Of a stretch of DNA of 61,504 nucleotides, positions 36,892-45,599 are shown piece after piece. The stretch is taken from positions 1 to 61,504 of the forward strand of contig JAWLCT010000017.1 of assembly GCA_041687015.1 (NCBI GenBank), in the 5' to 3' direction. Position numbers and translations under genes: made by a program. The stretch comes from JALOAT01 sp041687015 (GTDB lineage: Bacteria > Pseudomonadota > Gammaproteobacteria > Thiohalomonadales > Thiohalomonadaceae). Numbering within the stretch: position 1 is the stretch's first letter; every line of letters starts with the position of its first letter. The notes under the pieces were generated by a model that saw only the letters and a program-made list of their open reading frames with translations, was not told the origin of the DNA and made no database searches.

Positions 36892-38696
36892 TGACGGTCC
36901 ACTATCGCCTCGCCCCCGAACCCACCACGCATCTTTACCACGTCACGCTCACGATCACGGACCCGGATCCGGCGGGTCAGGTACTTTCGCTGCCCGCGTG
37001 GATTCCCGGCAGCTACATGATCCGCGACTTTGCCAAGAACATCGTGCGGATCGCTGCCGAGGCCAACGGCCCTGTCCGACTCACCAAGCGCGACAAACAC
37101 ACCTGGCAGGCCGCACCTTGTGACGGTCCGCTCACGGTGCGCTATGAAGTGTATGCCTGGGACCTGTCCGTGCGTGGCGCGCACCTGGATACGACCCACG
37201 GCTATTTCAACGGCACCAGCGTTTTCCTGTGCGTGCACGGTCAACAGGCGGCGCCCTGCACCGTTGACCTGGTGGCGCCGGCGGGCGGCGATTACGGCCA
37301 GTGGCAGATCGCCACCACCTTGCAGCGTGACGGCGCCTCACCTCACGGCTTCGGCGGTTATCGCGCCGCCGATTACGATGAGCTCATCGATCATCCGGTG
37401 GAGATGGGCGCGTTCACCCTGGCGTTCTTCGAAGCGGCGGGCGTACCCCATGAAGTGGCCATCACCGGCCGCCACCGCGCCGACACGGCGCGCCTCACCC
37501 GTGACCTGCAACAGGTGTGCGAATACCACATCGGTCTTTTCGGCACACCCGCGCCCATGGATCGTTACCTCTTCCAGGTAATGGCCGTGGGTGAGGGTTA
37601 CGGCGGGCTGGAACACCGCAGCTCCACAAGCCTGCTATGCAGCCGCAACGATCTGCCGCGCGCCGATCAGACGGAAATGAGCGAGGAATACCGTACATTC
37701 CTCGGCCTGTGCAGCCACGAATACTTCCACACCTGGAACGTCAAACGCATCAAGCCTGCCGCCTTCGTGCCTTACGATCTCTCGCGCGAAGTGCACACGC
37801 CGCTGTTATGGGCATTCGAGGGCATCACCTCCTATTACGACGACCTCGCCCTGGTGCGCACCGGGCTCATCAGCCATAAAGACTATTTGGAACTGCTCGG
37901 CCAGACCATCACCCGCGTGCTGCGCACACCCGGGCGCTTCAAGCAGTCTGTGGCCGATTCCAGCTTCGACGCCTGGACCAAGTTCTATAAGGCCGACGAA
38001 AACGCGCCCAATGCCATCGTCAGTTATTACGCGAAGGGCGCCGTGGTCGCCCTCGCCCTCGACCTCACCATCCGCGAACACAGCGGCAGCGCGCGTTCCC
38101 TGGACGACCTGATGCGCGCGCTGTGGGAACGGCACGGCCGCGTCGGGAAAGGTGTCAACGAAGACGATTTGGAACAGCTCGCGGCGGACATCGCCGGCAC
38201 GGATCTCGGCAGCTTTTTTGACACCTACGTGCGCGGCATCCAAGACCCGGATCTCGCCGCGTTACTCGCCCCGCTGGGCGTCGACATGCACCTGCGCCCG
38301 GCCGAATCTGCCGCTGACAAAGGCGGCAAACCCGCCAAAGATGAGGCTAAATCCGCCCGACAGGTCAGTCTCGGTGTGCGCACCACCGACGACGCACTGG
38401 GGGCGCGCCTGCTGAACGTCTATGAGGGCGGGGCTGCCCAGCAGGCCGGCCTTTGCCCGGGTGACGTGCTGGTCGCGATCGACGGCCTGCGTGCCAGCCA
38501 CGGTAACCTGGAGAAACGGCTCGCTGCCTACCATGCAGGCGAGCCGGTAATCGTGCATGCCTTCCGCCGCGACGAATTGCGTCTGGCGGAGGTTCGCCTG
38601 CAGTCCCCACCCGCAGATACCTGTTATCTGATCCTGCGCGAAGACGTGGAAGACGCGGTACGGCGACGCAGGGCCGCCTGGCTCGGCGCGAACTGA
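36891..38696 (+). CDS. M61-family metallopeptidase with PDZ domain
   Basis: A 601-residue glycyl-aminopeptidase-type enzyme. The zinc site is HEYFHTWNVKRIKP, the M61 signature, with a downstream Glu in FEGITSYYDD. An N-terminal beta-domain starts YRLAPEPTTHLYHVTLTI, and a C-terminal PDZ domain spans roughly 490-570 (GAAQQAGLCPGDVLVAIDG). No signal peptide is seen, so it is probably cytoplasmic. The start overlaps the previous stop (TGATG). Confidence 0.92.
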   Translation: MTVHYRLAPEPTTHLYHVTLTITDPDPAGQVLSLPAWIPGSYMIRDFAKNIVRIAAEANGPVRLTKRDKHTWQAAPCDGPLTVRYEVYAWDLSVRGAHLDTTHGYFNGTSVFLCVHGQQAAPCTVDLVAPAGGDYGQWQIATTLQRDGASPHGFGGYRAADYDELIDHPVEMGAFTLAFFEAAGVPHEVAITGRHRADTARLTRDLQQVCEYHIGLFGTPAPMDRYLFQVMAVGEGYGGLEHRSSTSLLCSRNDLPRADQTEMSEEYRTFLGLCSHEYFHTWNVKRIKPAAFVPYDLSREVHTPLLWAFEGITSYYDDLALVRTGLISHKDYLELLGQTITRVLRTPGRFKQSVADSSFDAWTKFYKADENAPNAIVSYYAKGAVVALALDLTIREHSGSARSLDDLMRALWERHGRVGKGVNEDDLEQLAADIAGTDLGSFFDTYVRGIQDPDLAALLAPLGVDMHLRPAESAADKGGKPAKDEAKSARQVSLGVRTTDDALGARLLNVYEGGAAQQAGLCPGDVLVAIDGLRASHGNLEKRLAAYHAGEPVIVHAFRRDELRLAEVRLQSPPADTCYLILREDVEDAVRRRRAAWLGAN

Positions 38697-38741
38697 CCGA
38701 CCGCGGCCAGTCGTTCTACGCTTTGCGCAGGGGGATGACCC

Positions 38742-39089
38742 ATGCGCGAGAACCCGCTTTACCGTGTACGCTGGTCCGGCAGCCGATCGATCGACGAGGT
38801 GCGCGACAAACTGATGCGCTACGGGCGCGCGGAAATCCAGTTGCCGCCCGATTATCACCACGCACTCTACCGCCGCTTCCACGCCGGCGGCCATGGCGCC
38901 GCTGCGGAGTTGCTGGAAGTCCGCGACGGCGCCGATCTGGTGCACCGCATCATGGAAGTCAACGGCCTGGAGGATTTGGTCAAGGTCGAAGACCTGGCGC
39001 GAGAAACCGGCGCGCACGTGGAACTCGTGAGCCCGGTACCGCTCATCACCCTGCACGTGGACGCATCGCCGCCCGAAGCGCATGCCTGA
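38742..39089 (+). CDS. Hypothetical protein, 115 residues
   Basis: Not recognised. Soluble, no signal peptide, with charged N-terminal (YRVRWSGSRSIDEVRDKLMR) and C-terminal parts and no known motif. It is credible as a gene because it lies between two co-directional genes, overlaps the mutM-like start by 8 bp and has composition like its neighbours. A GGGGG stretch lies before the ATG. Confidence 0.55.
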   Translation: MRENPLYRVRWSGSRSIDEVRDKLMRYGRAEIQLPPDYHHALYRRFHAGGHGAAAELLEVRDGADLVHRIMEVNGLEDLVKVEDLARETGAHVELVSPVPLITLHVDASPPEAHA

Positions 39090-39861
39090 GCTCCCGGACG
39101 TGGAGGTCTTCCGCCGCTACCTCGAACGCCACGGGCGTGGCCAGACGATCCGTGATGTGCACGTATTTAATCCGGAACTTTTGGACGGTATCGAACCGCG
39201 CCGTTTCCGTGAGCGTCTACGCGGCCAGGCCATTACGGGGACGCACCGGCATGGCAAGTACCTGCTGGTGGCACTGGGCAACGGCATCGAGCTGGTGCTG
39301 CATTTCGGTATGTCCGGCTATCTGCAATACCTCCCCGAAGGCGAGATGCCCTCGCCGCACACCCGGGTGCTGCTCGCGTTGGAACGCGGCCAACTGGCCT
39401 ACGTGGTGCCGCGCAAACTGGCACGCGTCGGGTTGGTGTCACACCCGGAAGAACTGATCGAAAGCAAACAGCTGGGTATGGATGCCCTCGACAAACACCT
39501 CACCTTCCCGGTGTTTCGGCAGTTGCTGGCCGGACGCGGCACACTCAAGTGCACACTCATGAATCAGTCGCTGATCGCGGGGATAGGCAACGTGTACTCT
39601 GATGAAATCCTGTTCCACGCCCGCCTCGATCCACGCCGCAGTTTCACCAGCCTGGACGAGGGGGAATGGCGTCGGCTGTATGCGTCCATGCACAGCGTGC
39701 TCAGGGAAGCCATCCAGCGTGGCGCCAACCCGGAACGCCTGCCCAACGAGTGGCTGTTGCGCCATCGCCGCGCCGGGCAGCATTGCGAATGCGGCGGCAT
39801 TACGGAACACCTCAACCTGTGTGGTCGTTCGGCCTACTTCTGCCCCGCGTGCCAATCGTAG
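39082..39861 (+). CDS. mutM: Fpg/Nei-family DNA glycosylase
   Basis: A 259-residue base-excision repair enzyme. The N-terminal PELPDVEVFRRYL carries the Schiff-base Pro and catalytic Glu. The Lys in HRHGKYLLVAL and the Asn in GIGNVYSDEILFHA are the other catalytic and DNA-contact positions. The zinc finger is unusual: it reads HCECGGITEHLNLCGRSAYF and then CPAC, so the usual first Cys of CxxC aligns with His and an extra Cys lies two positions on. The shorter length and this change make assignment to Fpg over Nei less certain. Its stop codon is part of an intergenic repeat. Confidence 0.88.
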   Translation: MPELPDVEVFRRYLERHGRGQTIRDVHVFNPELLDGIEPRRFRERLRGQAITGTHRHGKYLLVALGNGIELVLHFGMSGYLQYLPEGEMPSPHTRVLLALERGQLAYVVPRKLARVGLVSHPEELIESKQLGMDALDKHLTFPVFRQLLAGRGTLKCTLMNQSLIAGIGNVYSDEILFHARLDPRRSFTSLDEGEWRRLYASMHSVLREAIQRGANPERLPNEWLLRHRRAGQHCECGGITEHLNLCGRSAYFCPACQS

Positions 39862-39939
39862 TCCGGCTAACGTGCAGCGCAATCCGGACAAGGTACTACG
39901 ACGCATCGCGGATTCCGCTGCGCGCCATCCGGGCTACAT
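39859..39939. repeat. Inverted repeat (TAGCCCGGAT-GCGCAGCGGAATCCG type) overlapping the mutM stop
   Basis: The left arm starts at the mutM stop codon (39859: TAGTCCGGCT, then GCAGCGCAATCCGG). The right arm at 39907-39939 reads GCGGATTCCGCTGCGCGCCA and then TCCGGGCTACA, its imperfect inverse. The unit resembles a frequent gammaproteobacterial intergenic repeat. It fills most of the spacer before the encapsulin operon, so that promoter must lie in or next to it. Confidence 0.65.
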
Positions 39940-39972
39940 TTTTTGTTGAACCCGGGACGACACGAGGAAGCC

Positions 39973-40350
39973 ATGGCCGGCGCCAGTACCAGCTTGCACG
40001 AATCCGCGGACGTACTCTCCCAGGCGACGCTCGACCTGCACCGCGCACTGGTGTCCATTCAGGAAGAACTGGAAGCGGTGGACTGGTATCGACAGCGGGC
40101 CGAGGCCGCCGCTGACACGGAGTTGCGCGAGATTCTTTTGCACAACATGCGTGAGGAGATCGAGCACGCCACCATGCTGCTCGAATGGGTGCGCCGTCAC
40201 GAGCCGCACGCAGACCTGATGTTCCGCACCTATTTGTTCACGGAAAAACCCGTCACCGATGTTGAGGAGGAAGCGGAGCAAAGAGGTGCTCCGGAGCAGG
40301 CCGATCGTGCGGTACCTCCGCTGTCCATCGGTACGTTGAAGGGAGACTGA
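39973..40350 (+). CDS. encFtn: Encapsulated ferritin (EncFtn), encapsulin cargo
   Basis: A 125-residue ferritin-like protein that dimerises to form a ferroxidase centre inside an encapsulin shell. With the start at 39973 the key residues fall at Glu32, Glu62 and His65 (EEIEHA), plus Trp38 and Tyr39, the same numbering as Rhodospirillum rubrum EncFtn. The C-terminus PPLSIGTLKGD is a cargo-loading peptide that targets it to the shell. GAGGAAG precedes the ATG. The shell gene starts 1 bp after the stop. Confidence 0.95.
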   Translation: MAGASTSLHESADVLSQATLDLHRALVSIQEELEAVDWYRQRAEAAADTELREILLHNMREEIEHATMLLEWVRRHEPHADLMFRTYLFTEKPVTDVEEEAEQRGAPEQADRAVPPLSIGTLKGD

Positions 40351-40351
40351 C

Positions 40352-41158
40352 GTGGACTATCTCAACCGCGCCGTATCAGGTATCAGCGATGAGATTTGGC
40401 AGCGCATCGACCAGACAGCCGTTGAGGCCGCACGGGATCTTCTCACCGCCCGTCGCTTCCTTCCGGTGGAAGGGCCCTATGGCCTCGGGCTGACCTCCAT
40501 CGAGGTGGGTGACGACGGCTATTGTCGTGAGCCGGGGCCCGACGAAGCGGGCGCCGTGATCAGCCGGGCCATTTCCATCCCCATGCTGCGTAGAAGTTTC
40601 CGCCTCAGTATCCGGCGCATCGAAGGCCACCGCCAGTTGGGCCAGCCCTTGAGCCTCACGGCCGCCGCCGACGCCGCCGAGGCCATGGCCCGACGTGAGG
40701 AGGAATTCATTTACTACGGTCGCGAGGACTTCCATCTGCCCGGCCTGCTCTCAGTGGATGGCCGTGCCGTGCATCGCATCGGCGATTGGGCAAACACCCA
40801 GCAGGTGCTGGACGATGTGCTCGCCGCGGTGAACACGCTGGACGGCAACGGCTTCCCCGGACCCTATGCCCTCGCCCTGGCTGCGCCGCTCTACAATGCA
40901 TTGTTTCACCGTTATGAAGACACTGACATGCTCCAGCTTGAACACCTGCGGCGGCTGTGTGAGCTGGGTGTGTACAAGACCGCCATCAAGGGCGGTGTGC
41001 TGGTGGACGCGCGTGTCGGTCGCATCATCATCGGCCAGGACATGATGGCCGGTTACGCGCGCCAGGACGGCATTCATCATGAGCTTTATCTTTCAGAAAG
41101 CCTGGTGCTGCTCATCGAAGCACCGGGGGCCGTATGCGCGCTGGAAGGGGACGAGTGA
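40352..41158 (+). CDS. Encapsulin shell protein (family 1)
   Basis: A 268-residue HK97-fold shell protein. The N-terminus DYLNRAVSGISDEIWQRID, the body LTARRFLPVEGPYGLGLTSI and RREEEFIYYG, and the C-terminal AGYARQDGIHHELYLSESL match the linocin/encapsulin family at normal length. It starts with GTG, 9 nt after GGGAGA. Together with the ferritin cargo it would form an iron-storage nanocompartment. No phage genes are nearby, so it is not a prophage capsid. Confidence 0.95.
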   Translation: MDYLNRAVSGISDEIWQRIDQTAVEAARDLLTARRFLPVEGPYGLGLTSIEVGDDGYCREPGPDEAGAVISRAISIPMLRRSFRLSIRRIEGHRQLGQPLSLTAAADAAEAMARREEEFIYYGREDFHLPGLLSVDGRAVHRIGDWANTQQVLDDVLAAVNTLDGNGFPGPYALALAAPLYNALFHRYEDTDMLQLEHLRRLCELGVYKTAIKGGVLVDARVGRIIIGQDMMAGYARQDGIHHELYLSESLVLLIEAPGAVCALEGDE

Positions 41159-41231
41159 CCCACCTTGACTCGTCCGCCCCCTCACCTAGTCTCAGCCATA
41201 TCGCTGCACATCAGGTGACGCGGAGGATGCC

Positions 41232-41531
41232 ATGACCGAGATCTGTATGGACATTCCGTTGGTTGAGCAGTGTGTGGTTACCGATTGTGTCTACAACATC
41301 AACAAGGGTTGCCATGCACGCGCGATCACCGTGGGTGATGCCACAAATCCTGATTGCGACACCTACATGGGCTCCTCCAATCACGCCAAGCCAACACAGG
41401 TGAAGGCCGGTGTGGGCGCCTGCAAGGTAACCGGTTGCACCCATAATGACGATTTCGAATGTATGGCCGAGCACATCAACGTCGGCTATCGCGGCAGCAG
41501 CGTCCACTGCCTGACGTTCATGAAGCGTTGA
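41232..41531 (+). CDS. DUF1540-type cysteine-repeat protein
   Basis: A 99-residue soluble protein with two tandem copies of C-x4-C-x7-C-x14/15-C (Cys14, 19, 27, 42 and Cys64, 69, 77, 93), plus Cys5. This is a probable pair of metal sites. GGAGG precedes the ATG by 6 nt. It follows the encapsulin gene by 73 bp in the same direction, so it may share its promoter and role in iron or redox handling, but no function is known. Confidence 0.8.
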   Translation: MTEICMDIPLVEQCVVTDCVYNINKGCHARAITVGDATNPDCDTYMGSSNHAKPTQVKAGVGACKVTGCTHNDDFECMAEHINVGYRGSSVHCLTFMKR

Positions 41532-41535
41532 GCGC

Positions 41536-42651
41536 TCATGCTCGGCCGAAGTCCTTCAGCAGGTCCTGCAGGGTGACCACGCCGGCCAGCTGGTGACCAT
41601 CGGTGACCACCAGCCGGCTGTTGCCCGTACGCAGCATGAGTGACAGTGCCTGCGCTGCATCGGAATCTGCGGTAACGGTGGTATCCGGATCGCAGCTGCG
41701 CGAAATGTCGGCCACGGTACGCCGTTCCCGCTGGTCGGCCGATATCCCGGTCAGCTGCCGGGCATCGATACAGCCCACCAGGTCGTTCCCGTTCTCCACG
41801 ACGGGATAGAGACGGTGGTGATACTTGTAGACGTACTGCTCGAGCAGTTCACGTAGAGTGATGTCGGGCGGTACGGTCACCAGCTTTTCGCTCATATAGC
41901 GCCTTACCGGCACGCCCGCCATGCGCTCGCGCAGCAGAAGTTGTTTGTACGAATTCCCGGCCGCAAAACGCAGGAACATGCCGATAAGAATCCACCACAG
42001 TCCACTCACGGCGTAGCCGCCGAATGCCGTGAGCAAGCCCAGTACGATCAATCCCAGGCCGAAGCCGCGGCCAATCAGTGCGGCGATGTACGTCGCCTTG
42101 TGGATATCGCGCCGCCATGCCCACAGACCGGCGCGCAGCATGCGCCCGCCATCCAGAGGATAGGCAGGCACCAGATTGAAGATCGCCAGCACCAGATTCA
42201 AATACGTCAGATAAAACAACAGAGCCGTCAACCAGAGTGGCCAGCCCTGCTGGCTGCCCGCGGACTCCAGGGTGCCGAACAGCCCGGCGAGCATGAAACT
42301 GGATATCGGGCCGGCAACCGCCATGAGGAACTCGGCCTTGGGCGCCGGGGGCTCATCCGTCATCTCGGCCACGCCGCCGAACAGGAACAGACTGATGCCG
42401 CCGATGGGCAGCCCGAAGCGCCGAGCCACCAGGGAGTGGCTGAACTCGTGCACCACGATGGAAACCACCAGTCCGATCACACCGGCAACGCCGAGCAGCC
42501 AATAGCTGGCGACCGCCAGGCCCGGGGCATAGACCGGAAACAACCCCTGGGCAAGACTCCACGCCACCAGCAGGGCCAGGAAGATCCAACTCGGGTCGAT
42601 GCGCACCTCGAACCCGAACAACCGGAAGATGGTGAATCCGCGCCCGAACAT
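41536..42651 (-). CDS. Site-2 protease family protein with CBS domains
   Basis: A 371-residue intramembrane zinc metalloprotease (M50). The first zinc motif is HEFSH in SIVVHEFSHSLVARRFG and the third ligand lies in NLVPAYPLDGGRMLRA. About six membrane segments occupy residues 15-225. Two CBS domains fill residues 245-365 and may sense adenine nucleotides. It converges on the DUF1540 gene with only 4 bp between stops. The substrate is unknown. Confidence 0.9.
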   Translation of the reverse strand: MFGRGFTIFRLFGFEVRIDPSWIFLALLVAWSLAQGLFPVYAPGLAVASYWLLGVAGVIGLVVSIVVHEFSHSLVARRFGLPIGGISLFLFGGVAEMTDEPPAPKAEFLMAVAGPISSFMLAGLFGTLESAGSQQGWPLWLTALLFYLTYLNLVLAIFNLVPAYPLDGGRMLRAGLWAWRRDIHKATYIAALIGRGFGLGLIVLGLLTAFGGYAVSGLWWILIGMFLRFAAGNSYKQLLLRERMAGVPVRRYMSEKLVTVPPDITLRELLEQYVYKYHHRLYPVVENGNDLVGCIDARQLTGISADQRERRTVADISRSCDPDTTVTADSDAAQALSLMLRTGNSRLVVTDGHQLAGVVTLQDLLKDFGRA

Positions 42652-42719
42652 GATCAGAACCTAGTCCATAAATCCGGGCACCAACAAACGCGAATTCCGA
42701 AACCGCATTTGCGCTTCGT

Positions 42720-44156
42720 TCAGGGTGCGCGCACCGCCTCCACCAACGGTGTCGGCAGGACGCCCAGGAACACGATGGCGACCAATAGCGCTACCAGCAC
42801 GCCCGCTGCCGCGCCGACCGCGCGCGGTGCGTGCACACCCGCCGCCGCAGGCAGCGCCGCGAACAACGCGGCGAGCAGGCGCAGGTAGAAATAAAGACCG
42901 ATGGCGCTGCTGGCCACCAGGATCATGAGAGGCCACCAAAGCGCACCCCGCACGCCAGCGGCAAACACGTAGAACTTGGCCATGAAACCCGCTGTGACCG
43001 GGATGCCCGCCAGGGAGATCAAGGCGACGGCGAGCACTGCCGCCGGCAGAGGACGACGCCAGAACAATCCGCGATAGGCCGTCATATGGATGGCTTCCTC
43101 GCCGGCCGTACCGTCGGAAATCACGCCCACCACCCCAAACGCCGCCAGCAATGTTAGTGCATAAGCGGCGGCATAGAACATCACGGCTTCACCGGCGAGC
43201 GGCCCACCTGCTGCCAACGGCAGCAACAGATATCCGAAGTGCGAAACGGATGAATAGGCGAGCAGCCGCTTGACATTCTCCTGGGCCAGGGCGAGCAGAT
43301 TACCCACCAGCATGGACAAGGCGGCCAGCACCGCGAGCACCAGCGGAATGGACGGCAACGACCAGACCCCGCCGCTCTCCAGAAACCGCAATAGCCACGC
43401 GGCCGCCGCTGTTTTCGAGACGGTGGCAATGTACGCGCTCACCGGTGCCGACGCACCTTCGTAGACGTCCGGCGTCCACATGTGGAAAGGCACCAGCGAC
43501 ATTTTGAAGCCGATACCCACCAGTACCAGCGCTGCACCACCCAGCAGATAAGGGCCCGCACCCGGTGCCTGCATGTGGGTGCGCAAACCTTCCAGGGTCA
43601 GCGAACCCGTGGCCGCATAGAGCAAGGCCAGGCCGAACAACAGCAGACCGGATGACACGGCGGCGAGCACCAGGTACTTCACCCCGGCCTCGAGCGCACG
43701 CCCATGTTCGGCCTCATAGGCGAGCAAGCCGAACAACCCCAGGCTCAGTAGTTCAAGGCCGATGAAGACCGCCGCGAAATGACTGGCAGCGGCCAGGGTC
43801 ATGGCGCCCGCCGTGGCCAGACCCAGCAGCACATAGAACTCCCGGTGATGACGCTGGCCACGCACCGTTCGTTCGGCGAAATAGGAGAACGCAAGGATCG
43901 CCACCAACAGGGCGGCCGTAAGGATCAGAAACCAGAAAAACAGACTGCGCGCATCGAGGGTGATGAGTCCCGTGATGTCACGCGGCGCCAGCGGTGCCAC
44001 GGCCACAATCGCAATCAGCCCCGCTGCGAGCCCACCGCCGACAGTCGCCGCCATCGCGCGATACGACGGGACGAAACTGCCCAGCAGCAGGGCCACCACA
44101 GCAGCGAAGGCCGGCAAGGTGATGGGCAACAACGCGAGCAGATCCTCCGCCTGCAT
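42720..44156 (-). CDS. nuoN: NuoN, complex I proton-pumping subunit N
   Basis: A 478-residue membrane protein of the NuoL/M/N antiporter family with about 14 hydrophobic segments. Conserved features include EAGVKYLVLAAVSSGLLLFG (with the key Lys), LVGIGFKMSLVPFHMWTPDV, and YSSVSHFGYLLL. It is the last gene of the nuoA-N operon; it starts directly after the nuoM stop with no gap. The 68 bp between it and the site-2 protease gene hold nothing clear. Confidence 0.96.
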   Translation of the reverse strand: MQAEDLLALLPITLPAFAAVVALLLGSFVPSYRAMAATVGGGLAAGLIAIVAVAPLAPRDITGLITLDARSLFFWFLILTAALLVAILAFSYFAERTVRGQRHHREFYVLLGLATAGAMTLAAASHFAAVFIGLELLSLGLFGLLAYEAEHGRALEAGVKYLVLAAVSSGLLLFGLALLYAATGSLTLEGLRTHMQAPGAGPYLLGGAALVLVGIGFKMSLVPFHMWTPDVYEGASAPVSAYIATVSKTAAAAWLLRFLESGGVWSLPSIPLVLAVLAALSMLVGNLLALAQENVKRLLAYSSVSHFGYLLLPLAAGGPLAGEAVMFYAAAYALTLLAAFGVVGVISDGTAGEEAIHMTAYRGLFWRRPLPAAVLAVALISLAGIPVTAGFMAKFYVFAAGVRGALWWPLMILVASSAIGLYFYLRLLAALFAALPAAAGVHAPRAVGAAAGVLVALLVAIVFLGVLPTPLVEAVRAP

Positions 44157-45599
44157 CTAGCCTCCCGCACCTGCCAGGGTTTGCAGCGGACCTGCCGCCA
44201 GATCGAACACCGGTTGTGGCGCAAGACCGAGCCACAGCAGACCGATGGCCATCAGCGCCAGCACACCGGTTTCGCGCCTGCCCAGATCGCGCACCACGTG
44301 CGGCCCGGGCGCCCCGTGAAACGCGCGCTGTATCAGCGCCGTCGCATAGACCGCCGACAACACCATACCCAGGGCCGCCACCGCCGTGATCACCGGGTTG
44401 GCGCGGAACGCACCCAGCAACGACAGGAATTCCCCGATGAACGTGCCGAGTCCCGGCAACCCGAACGCCGCCACGGCGAAGAACATACCGAAGGCCGCGA
44501 GACGCGGCACCTTGGCGATCAACCCGCCCATGGCGTCCAATTCGCGACTGTGCACCCGCTCCTGCAGTGCCCCGGCGATCACGAACAGCGCACCAGTGGC
44601 GAGCCCGTGAGCGAGCATTTGTAACACGGCCCCCTGCCACGCGACGGTGTTCCAGGCGAACACGGCGAGCAGCACGAAACCCATGTGGCTCACACTGGTG
44701 TATGCAACCAGGCGCTTCACATCACTTTGACCAAAGGCCAGCACGGCGCCATAGACGATGCCCAGCGCGCCCAGCCCCATGAACCAGGGCGCCCAGGCCA
44801 GGGTGGTCTCGGGAAACAACGGCAGCACGAAACGCAACAATCCGTATGCGCCGGTCTTGAGCAACACCCCTGCCAACAGCACGCTGCCCGCCGTCGGCGC
44901 CTGGGTGTGCGCATCGGGCAGCCAGGTATGCAGCGGCACGGCCGGCAGTTTCACCAGAAAAGCGGCCAGGAAACCGGCAGCGAGCCAGGGCGCAGCGGGG
45001 CCCAGCGGCGTCCCTGTCAGATCGCGATAGGCGAAACTCAATTGCCCCCGTACGTCGCCCGCCACGAACGCCAGGGCCACGATGGCCGTGAGCAGCAACA
45101 ATCCGCTCGCCTGGGTGAAAACGAAAAATTTGGTCCCTGCGCGCTGGCGGTGTTCATGGCCCCAAAGGGCGATGAGAAAGTACATCGGCACCAGCATCAC
45201 TTCCCAGAACACGAAGAACAGAAACAGGTCGAGCGCACAAAAAACGCCCACCATGCCTGCGAGACTCCACAGCAGGTTGAACTGGAAAAATCCCGGGCGC
45301 TCGCGAATCGGCCAGGCGATCGCGATGGCGGTCGCGCCAAGCACCAGCGCAAGCAGGATGAGTGGCACCGAGAGCCCGTCCGCGCCCAGGTGCAGACTGA
45401 TTCCGAAACGTGGAATCCAGGGCAGTCGCAGCTCCGAGCGCCATGCGCCATCGCTCGCCCACAAGGTGAGCCCGAACAGCAACGACAGCAGCACGGTCAG
45501 GAGCGCGACCCACCTGGGCCAGCGTTTGTCCCCGTGTTCGCTCCACCAGGCGACCACGCCGCCAAGCAGCAGCACGATCAGCATCACGGCCAGGGTCAT
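44157..45599 (-). CDS. nuoM: NuoM, complex I proton-pumping subunit M
   Basis: A 480-residue antiporter-like subunit with about 14 membrane segments. The proton-path residues are in FFVFWEVMLVPMYFLI (Glu) and LVKLPAVPLHTWLPDAHTQA (Lys). YTSVSHMGFVLLAVF follows. ATG 45599 gives the normal N-terminus and overlaps the nuoL stop. The frame stays open upstream through nuoL as a shadow. Confidence 0.96.
   Translation of the reverse strand: MTLAVMLIVLLLGGVVAWWSEHGDKRWPRWVALLTVLLSLLFGLTLWASDGAWRSELRLPWIPRFGISLHLGADGLSVPLILLALVLGATAIAIAWPIRERPGFFQFNLLWSLAGMVGVFCALDLFLFFVFWEVMLVPMYFLIALWGHEHRQRAGTKFFVFTQASGLLLLTAIVALAFVAGDVRGQLSFAYRDLTGTPLGPAAPWLAAGFLAAFLVKLPAVPLHTWLPDAHTQAPTAGSVLLAGVLLKTGAYGLLRFVLPLFPETTLAWAPWFMGLGALGIVYGAVLAFGQSDVKRLVAYTSVSHMGFVLLAVFAWNTVAWQGAVLQMLAHGLATGALFVIAGALQERVHSRELDAMGGLIAKVPRLAAFGMFFAVAAFGLPGLGTFIGEFLSLLGAFRANPVITAVAALGMVLSAVYATALIQRAFHGAPGPHVVRDLGRRETGVLALMAIGLLWLGLAPQPVFDLAAGPLQTLAGAGG

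Noticed and set aside
40352..41158. Shell protein as a prophage major capsid.
   Set aside because: No terminase, portal or tail genes are nearby, and the adjacent EncFtn with a loading peptide marks it as an encapsulin.
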